Shown: positions 9,391-18,231, numbered from the stretch's first letter. The stretch is 64,000 bases of DNA from Absicoccus porci (GCF_003725415.1 NZ_RJQC01000001.1:60812-124811), one strand, 5' to 3'. The notes: a model not told the origin generated them from the sequence alone. Translations and numbers: made by a program.

Positions 9391-10579
9391 ACGATGGATA
9401 TGCCGCATGTTCCAAACGAGCATGCGGCTTCTTTTCCCTTTTTTGCCATATCGCAATCCCCAAATCTTACATGCAATCAATCAAATCGATACCGTAAAGA
9501 AACAACATCCTTTGATCGTGACAGGTTCCCATACATCCAAAAGTGAAGGCATGAAAGAACTCATACATCATTATGACAACGTAACCATCTTTGACGGCGT
9601 CAAGGCCAATCCGACAACCGAAATGATCGATACGGCTTTTCAATTGTATGAAAAGGAACATTGTGATCATATCATTGGTTTTGGAGGGGGTTCATCTTTG
9701 GATTGCGCCAAAGCTGTGGCCGCTCAAGTGGCTCAACCACGCAAATCAATTGCCCAAATGGCAGGGGTCTTAAAAGTTTGCAAACAAACACCGTTTATGA
9801 TCCTGATTCCAACAACGGCTGGTACCGGTAGTGAAACGACGATTGCGGCAGTGGTAACGGATAGTCAGACCCATCACAAATATGCGATCAATGATTTTTC
9901 TTTGATCCCGGATGTGGCCATATTGGAGCCGGCATTAACCGTATCCTTACCACCCCATTTAACAGCCTCGACCGGTATGGATGCGTTGACACATGCCATG
10001 GAAGCCTACATTGGTCGATCAACGACGAAACAAACACGGCAAGAAGCGTTAGAAGCCATTCGTTTGATTTATGAAAATATCTTGGTAGCTTATCAAGAGG
10101 GAACCAATATCGAAGCACGAAAAAACATGCTTCATGCATCCTATCTAGCGGGTGATGCGTTTTCTAAATCGTATGTGGGCTATGTACATGCGATTGCGCA
10201 TTCATTGGGCGGTCAATACAATTTGCCTCATGGGCAAACCAATGCGACCTTATTGCCCATCGTATTGAAAGCATATGGACATCCCATTGATAAAAAGTTA
10301 CATGATATGGCTTGTGTGGTTGGTTTAGCGGATGAAAGTACATCAGATGCACAAGCGGCACAAAGGATGATCCAATCGATTCAAAAGTTAAATCGTGCTA
10401 TGGATATTCCATCCACGATACCACAAATTCGAAAAGAAGATATTGCTTTGATGGCTCGCTATGCCGATCAAGAAGCCAATCCTTTATATCCTGTTCCGGT
10501 CTTATGGGACCAAAAGGAATTGGGCATTCTTTATGAACAGGCTATGGACAAACCCAAAAATTTAGCTACTATAAAATAG
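9377..10579 (+). CDS. Iron-containing alcohol dehydrogenase
   Basis: Group III metal-dependent dehydrogenase, 400 residues. The nucleotide-binding GFGGGSSLDCAKA (about residues 96-108), TTAGTGSETT, the metal-site helix TGMDALTHAMEAY and the histidine segment HAIAHSLGGQYNLPHG are all present. I use the ATG at 9377 because the extra N-terminal stretch ICRMFQTSM resembles that of longer family members and GGAG at 9364-9367 is well spaced. The gene overlaps marR by 14 bases and is thus probably translated with and controlled by it. Substrate unknown; alcohol, diol and 4-hydroxybutyrate dehydrogenases share this fold. Confidence 0.88.
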   Translation: MKWARRWICRMFQTSMRLLFPFLPYRNPQILHAINQIDTVKKQHPLIVTGSHTSKSEGMKELIHHYDNVTIFDGVKANPTTEMIDTAFQLYEKEHCDHIIGFGGGSSLDCAKAVAAQVAQPRKSIAQMAGVLKVCKQTPFMILIPTTAGTGSETTIAAVVTDSQTHHKYAINDFSLIPDVAILEPALTVSLPPHLTASTGMDALTHAMEAYIGRSTTKQTRQEALEAIRLIYENILVAYQEGTNIEARKNMLHASYLAGDAFSKSYVGYVHAIAHSLGGQYNLPHGQTNATLLPIVLKAYGHPIDKKLHDMACVVGLADESTSDAQAAQRMIQSIQKLNRAMDIPSTIPQIRKEDIALMARYADQEANPLYPVPVLWDQKELGILYEQAMDKPKNLATIK

Positions 10580-10604
10580 AAAAAGAGTAGAAAGTGAGCA
10601 GTAT

Positions 10605-11255
10605 ATGGAAATAAAAGATATGTATGATTTGGATCATACGTTAGCGAAATCGTATTTATCCCAATTTACTTATCCTTGGGAAGCCTTGAAAGGAATCAAG
10701 GATTTTATCTTAGAATTAGGACCCACCTTATCCAGTGAATATAAAGAAGTGAGTGAACATGTTTGGGTACATGAAAGTGCTACGGTAGCACCAACGGCTT
10801 ATTTGGGTGCTCCTTGTATCATTGGTCCACGAACGGAAGTGCGTCATTGTGCATTCATTCGTTCCAGTGCTTTAGTGGGAGCTGACTGTGTAGTTGGTAA
10901 TAGTGTGGAATTAAAAAATGTGATCTTGTTTGATCATGTACAGACACCGCATTATAACTATGTGGGCGATAGTATTTTAGGCTATTATTCGCATATGGGA
11001 GCTGGCTCGATCACTTCCAATGTGAAAAGTGATAAGACTTTAGTTGTTGTCCATGGTCCAAAAAATATCGAAACGGGCTTAAAGAAATTTGGAGCCATGT
11101 TGGGAGACCATGTTGAAGTGGGCTGCAACAGCGTCTTGAATCCGGGTACGGTCATTGGTCCCGATTCGAATATTTATCCGGTATCTTGTGTACGAGGTGT
11201 CATTCCTAGCCATAGTATTGTGAAGACCGGTGGCGTGATCGTCGCGAAACGATAG
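10605..11255 (+). CDS. Left-handed beta-helix acyltransferase-like protein
   Basis: 216 residues. After an N-terminal helical part there are hexapeptide repeats typical of a left-handed beta helix (AYLGAPCIIGPRTEVRHCAF, VGADCVVGNSVELKN, then VGCNSVLNPGTVIGPDSN). The layout resembles the C-terminal domain of GlmU, with the loop YNYVGDSILG in the place of the GlmU segment that binds the amino sugar. No pyrophosphorylase domain is present; a separate nucleotidyltransferase follows 12 bases downstream. It could be a sugar O- or N-acetyltransferase or a non-catalytic partner. Confidence 0.72.
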   Translation: MEIKDMYDLDHTLAKSYLSQFTYPWEALKGIKDFILELGPTLSSEYKEVSEHVWVHESATVAPTAYLGAPCIIGPRTEVRHCAFIRSSALVGADCVVGNSVELKNVILFDHVQTPHYNYVGDSILGYYSHMGAGSITSNVKSDKTLVVVHGPKNIETGLKKFGAMLGDHVEVGCNSVLNPGTVIGPDSNIYPVSCVRGVIPSHSIVKTGGVIVAKR

Positions 11256-11267
11256 AAAGAGGGTAGT

Positions 11268-12176
11268 ATGCATACATCATTAGTTATCATGGCTGCTGGA
11301 TTGGGAAGCCGGTTTGGTACGGGAATCAAACAATTGGAACCCGTTGGTTTGCACGATGAAATCATCATGGATTATTCCATTCATGATGCGATCCAAGCAG
11401 GATTTGATCAAATTATCTTCATCATTCGAAAAGACATTGAAGAAGATTTCAAAGAACGGATTGGTAACCGCATTGAAGAGGTTGTCAAAGACAAAGAGAT
11501 TGCGATCCATTACTGTTTCCAGGCTTTGGAAGATTTGCCCGCTGGCTTTACTTGTCCATCCACACGGACCAAACCATGGGGAACGGGACAAGCCGTATTA
11601 GCGGCAAAAGACTTTATCGATGGACCATTCTGTGTCATCAATGCCGATGATTATTATGGAAAAAAAGCGTTTTCCATGATTTATGATTTTCTCCAAACCA
11701 ATACCGATCCCGATGCGTATTGTATGGCCGGCTTTATTCTCAAGAACACGTTGAGCGATAATGGTACCGTCACACGAGGTCTATGTCAGACCAAGGGTGA
11801 TGATTTGATTTCCATCGTGGAGACCCATGACATTGAAAAAACCAAAGAAGGCGCACAAAGTCATGGTCAAAGTATTGATGTTAACAGTCATGTTTCCATG
11901 AATATGTGGGGCTTTACCCCAGCGTTCTTACCCATCTTAGAAGCGGGATTCAAAACGTTTTTAGCCGATCCAAAAAATCATGAAAAGGGGGAGTATTTAT
12001 TGCCGATTCTGATTGGAGATCTATTAAAAGAAAAACGAGTACGTGTCAAAGTATTGGAAACACCAGACACTTGGTTTGGGGTCACGTATCAAGAAGATAA
12101 ACCCGTTGTTGAGAAGAGCTTTCGCGCTTTGATTGAACAAGGAGTCTATCCGGAAAATTTATATTCTGATATCTAG
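11268..12176 (+). CDS. Sugar-phosphate nucleotidyltransferase-like protein
   Basis: 302 residues beginning with LVIMAAGLGSRFG, the NTP-binding loop of nucleotidyltransferases, and containing VINADDYYGKKAF, the metal-binding aspartate region. Length and order match stand-alone sugar nucleotidyltransferases rather than glucose-1-phosphate thymidylyltransferase in detail, so the sugar is not assigned. With the preceding beta-helix protein it reproduces, as two genes, the domain pair found fused in GlmU-type enzymes. A GAGGG site precedes the ATG. Confidence 0.78.
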   Translation: MHTSLVIMAAGLGSRFGTGIKQLEPVGLHDEIIMDYSIHDAIQAGFDQIIFIIRKDIEEDFKERIGNRIEEVVKDKEIAIHYCFQALEDLPAGFTCPSTRTKPWGTGQAVLAAKDFIDGPFCVINADDYYGKKAFSMIYDFLQTNTDPDAYCMAGFILKNTLSDNGTVTRGLCQTKGDDLISIVETHDIEKTKEGAQSHGQSIDVNSHVSMNMWGFTPAFLPILEAGFKTFLADPKNHEKGEYLLPILIGDLLKEKRVRVKVLETPDTWFGVTYQEDKPVVEKSFRALIEQGVYPENLYSDI

Positions 12177-12222
12177 AATTTGTTTTGTTTATGGTATAGT
12201 AATAATACGGAGTTAAAGTATT

Positions 12223-12651
12223 ATGTCATTAGAAGTTCGAAAAGCCAATGTGGACGATTTTCCACGCGTACGTTATTTCTATCAGTATTGTGAGAAACAC
12301 GGTGATCAGGTACATACATTGGAAAAAATCAACGATGATATGTTACGAGAAGCCGTCGAGAATGAAAAGGTGTATTTGTGTTTTCAAGAAGATAACTTGA
12401 TTGGGGCTATGATTCTTAAAGTTGAGGAACGAAAAGCTTGGATCACGCACATCGCAATTCATCCTGCTTTTTTTGGAAGAGGCATATTGAATATGATGGT
12501 GCAATATGCGTTAGATCATCTACAAGCCAATAACATCACAAATGTGCAGCTTTTTATTCCTGAAGATAATATCCAACAAGCCAACATGTTTAAAAATTTG
12601 GGTTTCAAACCTGGTACGGGCAGTTGGCTAGAGTACTTATTTGAGGAATAG
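12223..12651 (+). CDS. GNAT-family N-acetyltransferase
   Basis: 142 residues with GNAT features: strand AWITHIAIHPAFFGRGI ending in the acetyl-CoA loop (here FGRGILNMM in place of Q/RxxGxG/A) and a C-terminal NLGFKPGTG strand. Only four bases separate the stop from the next ATG area of the HxlR-like gene, so the two are cotranscribed. The acceptor substrate is unknown. Confidence 0.8.
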   Translation: MSLEVRKANVDDFPRVRYFYQYCEKHGDQVHTLEKINDDMLREAVENEKVYLCFQEDNLIGAMILKVEERKAWITHIAIHPAFFGRGILNMMVQYALDHLQANNITNVQLFIPEDNIQQANMFKNLGFKPGTGSWLEYLFEE

Positions 12652-12653
12652 CT

Positions 12654-12950
12654 ATGTCACAAACGGAAAGATCAGTCTTAAATTACATTCGTCATGCTTT
12701 GGGGAATCATTTGTCGATTCCAATCCTATGGTATATTTCACATCATGACAAGGCGACCTATGAACAAATTCGAGGGTATATTATTTATGTAACCAATACA
12801 GATTTGAAACAAGCTTTGTCCGAATTGGTAACTTACCATGTTTTGAACGATAAACAAGGTGTGTATACATTCACCAAAGATGGGCAAGCCTTAGTACCTA
12901 TTATAGATGAAATCTTTCAATGGGCACAAACAACAGCAAAGAAATCCTGA
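12654..12950 (+). CDS. HxlR-like winged-helix regulator
   Basis: 98 residues. The N-terminal segment LGNHLSIPILWYISHHDKA, the following helix-turn-helix and the C-terminal LVPIIDEIFQWAQ helix match the HxlR arrangement (the latter like 'LLPVLDxLxxWG'). The usual first-helix cysteine of redox-sensing members is absent. It follows a GNAT gene by two bases, and its stop codon lies inside the loop of the terminator. Likely a local regulator; target unknown. Confidence 0.68.
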   Translation: MSQTERSVLNYIRHALGNHLSIPILWYISHHDKATYEQIRGYIIYVTNTDLKQALSELVTYHVLNDKQGVYTFTKDGQALVPIIDEIFQWAQTTAKKS

Positions 12951-12965
12951 AGAGGATTTCTTTTT
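12941..12965 (+). terminator. Terminator overlapping the HxlR-like gene end
   Basis: GAAATCC (12941-12947) pairs with GGATTTC (12954-12960), followed by TTTTT. The TGA stop codon of the gene is in the loop. Confidence 0.75.
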
Positions 12966-12981
12966 AGATGGAGGAATCAAT

Positions 12982-13884
12982 ATGAAAAAATTTTTTGGGA
13001 TTGATGATTTACCCACCGGTCATGCATCCGATGCATTGACCCATGGCTGTATCGTCTTAGAAGGCGGTGCCTTTCGGGTATTGTATTCGGAAGGGGTCTT
13101 GGATGCTTTGATGCAGGCGGATATCAACATGGATTGTACCATTGGTGTCAGTAGTGGGGCCATGAATGGCGTCAGCTATACGATGGGACAAATTGGTCGC
13201 AGTGCCTTATTGAATCTAAAATATCGTCATGATCCGGAATATGTAGGATTCCATACGCAAAATACCGGAATCATTGGGTTTGATTTTGTGTTTAAAGGAC
13301 GTTTTGCCCAAGAATATCCATGGGATTATGATACCTTTTATAAAAAAGAACGACGTTTTGTCGTTGTTTGTACCGATGTGGAAACCGGGCAAGCCACCTA
13401 TTTTGAGAAGAGTCGTTGTGATGATATTTTAAAAGCGGTAGAAGCATCGGCTTCGATGCCCTATGTTTCCAAACCAGTGGAAGTCCAAGGTGGTTTATAT
13501 TTGGATGGTGGCTGTTCGGTGAAGATTCCAGTCCAATGGGCCATTGATCAAGGCTATGAAAAAATCATCGTGGTGCGTACCCGTCCTCGTTCGTATCGCA
13601 AGAATTCGCGTTCAATGGCTTTGGTCAATCGTTTATTTTATAAAGACTATCCACTCTTTCAAAAACAACTGGATACCAGCAATCGTCGATATAATGAAGA
13701 ATGTGATCGTATCGATCAATTGACCGATCGTGGTCGTATCTTTACGATCTATCCGAGTGAGCCCATTACGATTTCGCGATTGGAAACGGACATGGATAAA
13801 TTAGGGCAATTGTATTATCTAGGCTATGAAGATGCCAAAGGACAATTGGCAAAATTAAAAACATATTTGGAGGCGACAAAATGA
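12982..13884 (+). CDS. Patatin-like phospholipase (copy 1)
   Basis: About 300 residues. Oxyanion loop GGAFR, nucleophile elbow GVSSGAMNG (Ser of GxSxG) and the DGG catalytic Asp in YLDGGCSVKIP form the Ser-Asp dyad of bacterial patatins (RssA/YjjU type), cytosolic lipid acyl hydrolases. I start at the ATG with GGAGG at 12971-12975; an upstream in-frame ATG would run through the terminator. It overlaps the next hydrolase gene as ATGA. Strongly similar in order of motifs and C-terminal YYLGYEDAKG to the copy at 17233 and more distantly to the copy at 31473. Confidence 0.85.
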   Translation: MKKFFGIDDLPTGHASDALTHGCIVLEGGAFRVLYSEGVLDALMQADINMDCTIGVSSGAMNGVSYTMGQIGRSALLNLKYRHDPEYVGFHTQNTGIIGFDFVFKGRFAQEYPWDYDTFYKKERRFVVVCTDVETGQATYFEKSRCDDILKAVEASASMPYVSKPVEVQGGLYLDGGCSVKIPVQWAIDQGYEKIIVVRTRPRSYRKNSRSMALVNRLFYKDYPLFQKQLDTSNRRYNEECDRIDQLTDRGRIFTIYPSEPITISRLETDMDKLGQLYYLGYEDAKGQLAKLKTYLEATK

Positions 13885-14414
13885 AAGGATTGGTTTTATT
13901 ATTTCCAGGTATTCGTTATACCGTCGATATGCCTTTGTTGTATTATTCCGGTTTGTATTATCGTCAACAAGGATATAAAGTGGTTCCCGTATCGTATGGT
14001 GCCCAATTTGATCAAGTTGAATTTCATAATCAAGATATCACGCAGGAAATTGAGGATGCGAAAACGTATTGTTTGCCACAACTGCAAGCCATCGATTATT
14101 CGAAGTATGATTCTGTTATCTTTGTGTCCAAAAGTTTAGGTACGGTGATAGCTGGATGGGCCCAACAAACGTTACAGATTTCATGTAAACAAATCTATTT
14201 GACCCCCATTAAACAAACCCTTCCTTATATGGATTCGTCTTGTATGGCCATTGCCGGCGATGCCGATCAAGTATTGGATCCCGCGGTATTGAAAGCCTAT
14301 TGTAAGAAGCATGACATCGAATATCATGTATTTCCTGGTGGACATCGAATTGAAGTGAAAAAGGATATTTCCCGAAACTTGAAAACCATTGATGCGATTG
14401 TAGCGTTACTGTAA
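13881..14414 (+). CDS. Small alpha/beta-hydrolase-like protein
   Basis: 177 residues. A hydrophobic N-terminal strand LVLLFPGIRY, a nucleophile-like elbow VSKSLGTVIAG in which Ser would be central, AGDADQVLD (acid position) and FPGGHRIE (histidine) appear in the order of a minimal alpha/beta hydrolase. Its four-base overlap with patatin copy 1 suggests they are made together, perhaps both acting on lipids or esters. The function is not known. Confidence 0.6.
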   Translation: MKGLVLLFPGIRYTVDMPLLYYSGLYYRQQGYKVVPVSYGAQFDQVEFHNQDITQEIEDAKTYCLPQLQAIDYSKYDSVIFVSKSLGTVIAGWAQQTLQISCKQIYLTPIKQTLPYMDSSCMAIAGDADQVLDPAVLKAYCKKHDIEYHVFPGGHRIEVKKDISRNLKTIDAIVALL

Positions 14415-14469
14415 AGTAGCGCTTTTTAAATGTTATGAGAAATATAAGTCAAAAAAGTCAAAAGTTATA

Positions 14470-14498
14470 TTGTATTTAATACAAACTCATCGTATAAT
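14470..14498 (+). promoter_or_regulatory. Promoter with overlapping palindromic operator
   Basis: TTGTAT (14470-14475), a 17-base spacer and perfect TATAAT (14493-14498). The -35 box is one arm of the perfect palindrome TTGTAT-TTA-ATACAA (14470-14484), a likely repressor operator for the aldolase operon. Confidence 0.7.
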
Positions 14499-14534
14499 GA
14501 GGCCAGAGATATTTTTTAAGGAGAGTATAAAAAC

Positions 14535-15380
14535 ATGTTAGTTACATCAAAAGCTATGTTTGAAGCAGCCCAAGCGGGACATTTTGCAATCCCATCGGCC
14601 AACTTTGTCGATGAAGATTCTTTAAAATGGCATTTGGAAGTTGCTGAACAAGAAAATTTACCAATTATCATTGCGTTGGCAGAAAGCCATTTAAATCGTT
14701 TGATTGATTTAGAAACAGCTGCATATATTGCTGAATATCGTGCAAAAAAAGCCAGTGTTCCAGTTGTTTTACATTTGGATCATGGCGAAAGTTTTGAAAC
14801 TTGTAAGAAAGCCATCGATTTAGGATTTACGTCTGTCATGATCGATGGATCCAAGTTGCCAATGGCTGAAAATATTGCCTTGACCAAGAAAGTCGTTGAT
14901 TATGCCCATGCGCATGGCGTTGTCGTAGAAGGTGAAATTGGTCATGTTGGATCGAATGAAAATGCCGATGACAACGATATCTATACAACCGTGGAAGAAG
15001 CAACAACATTTGCGAAAGAAAGCCAAGTGGATTCCTTAGCTGTTTCCATTGGTACCGCACATGGTTTGTATAAAGGAACGCCAAAATTGAATTTTGATCG
15101 TTTGCATGAATTAGCCGCTGCCGTTTCTTGTCCATTGGTTTTACATGGTGGATCCAATAGTGGTGATGATAACTTGCATCGTTGTGCTACCGAAGGTATT
15201 GCGAAAGTCAATGTCTATTCTGATTTCATGGTCAGTGCAGCTAAACCTGTATTCGCTTTGGAACAAAAAGAACCAGAAGTCGAAGATTACTACACGATGA
15301 AAGCAGCCGCTAAAAAAGGTATGCAAGATATGTTGCGTCATGTGTATAAATTATTCGCAACTCAACCCGTAGAAAAGTAG
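14535..15380 (+). CDS. Class II (zinc) aldolase, fructose-bisphosphate/tagatose-bisphosphate type
   Basis: 281 residues. The zinc ligand segment LHLDHGESF (about residue 82), catalytic region VVVEGEIGHVG, the second zinc histidine in GTAHG, and LHGGSNSGD that binds the phosphate are all those of class II ketose-bisphosphate aldolases. The substrate cannot be fixed: FbaA, KbaY and GatY-like enzymes share these motifs. It is the first gene of a run that goes on with YjbQ, a TIM-like protein and a metallo-hydrolase, preceded by a promoter with a palindrome, which suggests an inducible pathway rather than housekeeping glycolysis. Confidence 0.88.
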   Translation: MLVTSKAMFEAAQAGHFAIPSANFVDEDSLKWHLEVAEQENLPIIIALAESHLNRLIDLETAAYIAEYRAKKASVPVVLHLDHGESFETCKKAIDLGFTSVMIDGSKLPMAENIALTKKVVDYAHAHGVVVEGEIGHVGSNENADDNDIYTTVEEATTFAKESQVDSLAVSIGTAHGLYKGTPKLNFDRLHELAAAVSCPLVLHGGSNSGDDNLHRCATEGIAKVNVYSDFMVSAAKPVFALEQKEPEVEDYYTMKAAAKKGMQDMLRHVYKLFATQPVEK

Positions 15381-15390
15381 AGGAGAAAAA

Positions 15391-15909
15391 ATGACAGTAT
15401 ATCGTAAAGTGATTCATGTACAATCTCATGGAAAAACCACATCTTATATCAATATTACCGATGAAGTTCGCCAAGCCATCGAAGAAAGTGGTGTAAAGAC
15501 CGGCATTTGTGCCGTTATTTCACCACATACGACATGTTCAGTATTCTTTGAAGAATATGCCCATGACCGTGATGAAAATGGCGATGAATCTTTGCAACAT
15601 GATTTAAACATCGGTTTAGCCAAGATCTTCCCTGATCATGTGGATGCCAATACATACACGTACCCTGGTGAAGAACACTACAAATCCGTTGAATCTTGGC
15701 CAAATGCCAAAGATTACTTGCCAAACGGACGCCAAGACCTTTGGAACGGAGATGCGCACTTGCGTTCTACGTTGTTAGGTTCAAGTGAAGTCTTTGATGT
15801 CACTGAAGGAAAATTAGGTGTTGGATCAACGGGTTATGTTTATTTTGCCGATTTTGATCGTACACGTGGTCGTCAACGTCGTTGTGTTATTACTGTGTTA
15901 GGAGAATAA
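15391..15909 (+). CDS. yjbQ: YjbQ family protein (UPF0047)
   Basis: 172 residues with the conserved core ISPHTTCSVFFEEYA, a His-rich active cleft and the C-terminal TGYVYFADFDRTRGR. Homologues were reported to have weak thiamine-phosphate synthase activity, but the true role is unsettled. Here it sits between a class II aldolase and a triosephosphate isomerase-like protein, with 10- and 4-base gaps, which points to a role in the sugar pathway of this operon. The insert between residues about 70 and 125 makes it longer than the usual 130-140 residues. Confidence 0.82.
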   Translation: MTVYRKVIHVQSHGKTTSYINITDEVRQAIEESGVKTGICAVISPHTTCSVFFEEYAHDRDENGDESLQHDLNIGLAKIFPDHVDANTYTYPGEEHYKSVESWPNAKDYLPNGRQDLWNGDAHLRSTLLGSSEVFDVTEGKLGVGSTGYVYFADFDRTRGRQRRCVITVLGE

Positions 15910-15913
15910 GAGT

Positions 15914-16594
15914 ATGGAAAGAAAACCATTTTTAGTTGTAAATCCCAAATCCTATTTATATGGAAAAGAAAGCTTAGATCTTGCGATTGCTTCAGATAAA
16001 GTCGCTGCAGATACTGGCTTGACCATTTTCTTTACTTGTCCGTATGCGGATATTCGTTTGATCAAAGAAAATACGAAACATGTGATCGTTACCGCACAAT
16101 CCATGGATCCATTGACACCGGGACGTGGTATGGGCCATGTCTTAGGTGAATCGTTAAAAGAAGCCGGTGCCGGTGCTTTATTCTTGAATCATGCCGAAAA
16201 TCCAAAAACCGTCAGTGATTTATATAAGACTATCAATCGTGCAAAAGAATTAGGCTTGATCACGATCGTATGTGCCGATTCCGTAACCGAAGCCAAAGCC
16301 GTTTCTTGCATGAAACCCGATATCGTCTTAGCCGAACCAACCGATTTAATTGGTACCGGACAAGTAGCCGATGATTCATATACAACGGATACATGTAAAG
16401 CCATTGCGGAAATTGATCCCGATGTTTTGGTCATGATTGCTTCGGGTGTATCAACGGCTGATGACTGCTACAATGTCGTAAAATTAGGTGCTGATGGTAC
16501 GGGTGCTACTTCTGGTATCTTAAAAGCACCCGATCCAAAAGTACGTGTGCGTGAAATGGCGGAAGCCATTGTCAAAGCTTGGAATGAAAGATAA
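15914..16594 (+). CDS. Triosephosphate isomerase-like TIM-barrel protein
   Basis: 226 residues, shorter than the 250 typical of glycolytic TpiA. N-terminal VVNPKSYLYGKESL matches the NWKMN strand with Lys kept (NPK), ALFLNHAENP replaces the usual GxSERR, and the phosphate loop GADGTGATSGI ends the barrel. The catalytic Glu seems to be in LAEPTDLIGTG in place of YEPxWAIGTG. Such divergent TpiA paralogues occur in archaea and in Firmicutes sugar clusters. Its ATG is 4 bases behind yjbQ. Likely isomerises a triose or tetrose phosphate made by the neighbouring aldolase. Confidence 0.75.
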   Translation: MERKPFLVVNPKSYLYGKESLDLAIASDKVAADTGLTIFFTCPYADIRLIKENTKHVIVTAQSMDPLTPGRGMGHVLGESLKEAGAGALFLNHAENPKTVSDLYKTINRAKELGLITIVCADSVTEAKAVSCMKPDIVLAEPTDLIGTGQVADDSYTTDTCKAIAEIDPDVLVMIASGVSTADDCYNVVKLGADGTGATSGILKAPDPKVRVREMAEAIVKAWNER

Positions 16595-17198
16595 TTCGAT
16601 TTCTTTTCGTTGGTGGGGCCATAGTTGTTTTCAAGTGACCTATCAAGATTACTCCATTGTATTTGATCCCTATCAGATGGGCAGCGTACCGGGCTATCCT
16701 CCTTTACATCTTATAGCCAATGAAGTGCATTGCTCCCATGATCATGCCGATCATAATGGAGTTTCTCAAGTGCAGATACAACCAGGAACCAATCCTTGGC
16801 AGATGCAATATATAGATACCTTTCATGACCATCATCAAGGTGCCCATCGCGGTAAAAATATTGTAACGGTCTTATCGGCCGATGGCTATCGCATTGCACA
16901 TTTGGGTGATTTGGGCTGTATCAGTACGATCAATGCTTTAAATGATTGTGATGTATGGATGATTCCAGTGGGTGGCTATTATACCATTTCTGCCTTGGAA
17001 GCCAAGGCCATGATCGATATGTATCAACCCAAAGTTGTCTTACCGATGCATGCACGATTTGGTCAAAAAGGCTATGCAGAAATAGCACCTATCAACGATT
17101 TTTTAACGGAATGCTCCCATGTAAAAGTCGTTGATTCGGTGTATACCTACACCAAAGATTCCCCATCGGAAACCATTCTTTTTGATAAGAGTGTCTAA
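16584..17198 (+). CDS. Metallo-beta-lactamase-fold hydrolase, UlaG-like
   Basis: About 204 residues starting MKDNSISFRWWGHSC. The metal-binding HSDHADHN-type motif is present as CSHDHADHNGV, followed by GDLGC and, near the C-terminus, PMHARFG. UlaG (L-ascorbate-6-phosphate lactonase) and many uncharacterised hydrolases share this form. It overlaps the TIM-like gene by 11 bases and ends the operon at a terminator. A phospholactone or sugar-phosphate substrate would fit the context. Confidence 0.8.
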   Translation: MKDNSISFRWWGHSCFQVTYQDYSIVFDPYQMGSVPGYPPLHLIANEVHCSHDHADHNGVSQVQIQPGTNPWQMQYIDTFHDHHQGAHRGKNIVTVLSADGYRIAHLGDLGCISTINALNDCDVWMIPVGGYYTISALEAKAMIDMYQPKVVLPMHARFGQKGYAEIAPINDFLTECSHVKVVDSVYTYTKDSPSETILFDKSV

Positions 17199-17215
17199 TG
17201 TTTAGGCACTCTTTT
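17187..17215 (+). terminator. Terminator of the aldolase operon
   Basis: AAGAGTG (17187-17193) pairs with CACTCTT (17208-17214), followed by T; the hairpin starts inside the last codons of the hydrolase gene. Confidence 0.75.
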
Positions 17216-17232
17216 TATGTTACTATAAGCGT

Positions 17233-18231
17233 ATGAATAAATTTGATCCAATCGATGATATTAAAGTAAAAACCAAACAAGTTGTTAAAAAAGTGCAATA
17301 TGATCGTCAAGTACGTACGTATACGAACTTGGATGATTTGCCTCGTGGCATTGCTTCCAACCAAATCACCGAAGGATGTATGGTCTTAGAAGGTGGTGCT
17401 TTTCGTGGGTGTTATACATCCGGTGTTTTAGATGCGTTGATGGAAGCCGATATCAATTTACGCACGACCATTGGCGTTTCGGCGGGAGCCATGAATGGAG
17501 TGGGCTATGTTTGTGGCCAAATTGGTCGGAGTGCGTATATCAATCTGAAATATCGAAATGATGATCGCTATGTCGGTCTGCAAGCGATGCGTACCAATCA
17601 TGGCATCATTGGGTTTGATTTTGCAATGTTGGAATTAAATAAAGAATATCCGGTCGATATGACGCGGTTCAATGCACCCAATCGAGATTTTATCGCGGTA
17701 GTGACCAATTGTAAGACTGGTAAACCGGAATATATGAAAAAAGGGGTATGCAAAGATATTATTGGGGCCGTAGCGGCTTCGGCTTCGATGCCATATGTGT
17801 CGCAAATGGTGGAGATTGAAGGACAACCGTATTTGGATGGTGGCTGTTCCTGTGCGATTCCGTATCAATGGGCATTGGATCATCATTTTGAGAATATTGT
17901 GGTGGTCCGCACCCGTGACATTGAATTCCGCTATCCAGAAGAACCTAATCACAATGCGATGATTTGTGCCCGATATTTGAACTATCCCAATCTAGTTAAG
18001 GTGTTAGAAGAAGGGGATATGCGGTATAATAAACAGTGTAATGAGTTGGAACAATTACGCAATGAGGGACGTATCTTCATGATTAGTCCATCACAGCCCA
18101 TCGATATTGGTCGCTTAGAAAAAGACACCTCGCGATTGGCCGAAATCTATTATTTAGGCTATGCGGATGGGAAACGATGTGTCCCATCTTTAAAAGCATA
18201 CTTACATAGGGGGGATCGAAATGATTTGTAA
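17233..18231 (+). CDS. Patatin-like phospholipase (copy 2)
   Basis: 332 residues with GGAFRGCYTSGVLDAL, nucleophile GVSAGAMNG and catalytic YLDGGCSCAIP. An N-terminal extension of about 35 residues with basic and polar content precedes the conserved TYTNLDDLPRGIASNQITEG, which resembles the beginning of copy 1 (DDLPTGHASDALTHG). No Shine-Dalgarno site is seen; a -10-like TACTAT ends six bases before the ATG, so the message may be leaderless. It overlaps the following zinc-ribbon gene by 11 bases. Confidence 0.85.
   Translation: MNKFDPIDDIKVKTKQVVKKVQYDRQVRTYTNLDDLPRGIASNQITEGCMVLEGGAFRGCYTSGVLDALMEADINLRTTIGVSAGAMNGVGYVCGQIGRSAYINLKYRNDDRYVGLQAMRTNHGIIGFDFAMLELNKEYPVDMTRFNAPNRDFIAVVTNCKTGKPEYMKKGVCKDIIGAVAASASMPYVSQMVEIEGQPYLDGGCSCAIPYQWALDHHFENIVVVRTRDIEFRYPEEPNHNAMICARYLNYPNLVKVLEEGDMRYNKQCNELEQLRNEGRIFMISPSQPIDIGRLEKDTSRLAEIYYLGYADGKRCVPSLKAYLHRGDRNDL

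Noticed and set aside
9401..9434. Hairpin GCCGCATG...CATGCGGC followed by TTCTTTT just behind marR, looking like a terminator.
   Set aside because: It lies inside the N-terminal codons of the alcohol dehydrogenase, whose conserved N-terminal stretch and ribosome site require the ATG at 9377; transcription must pass.
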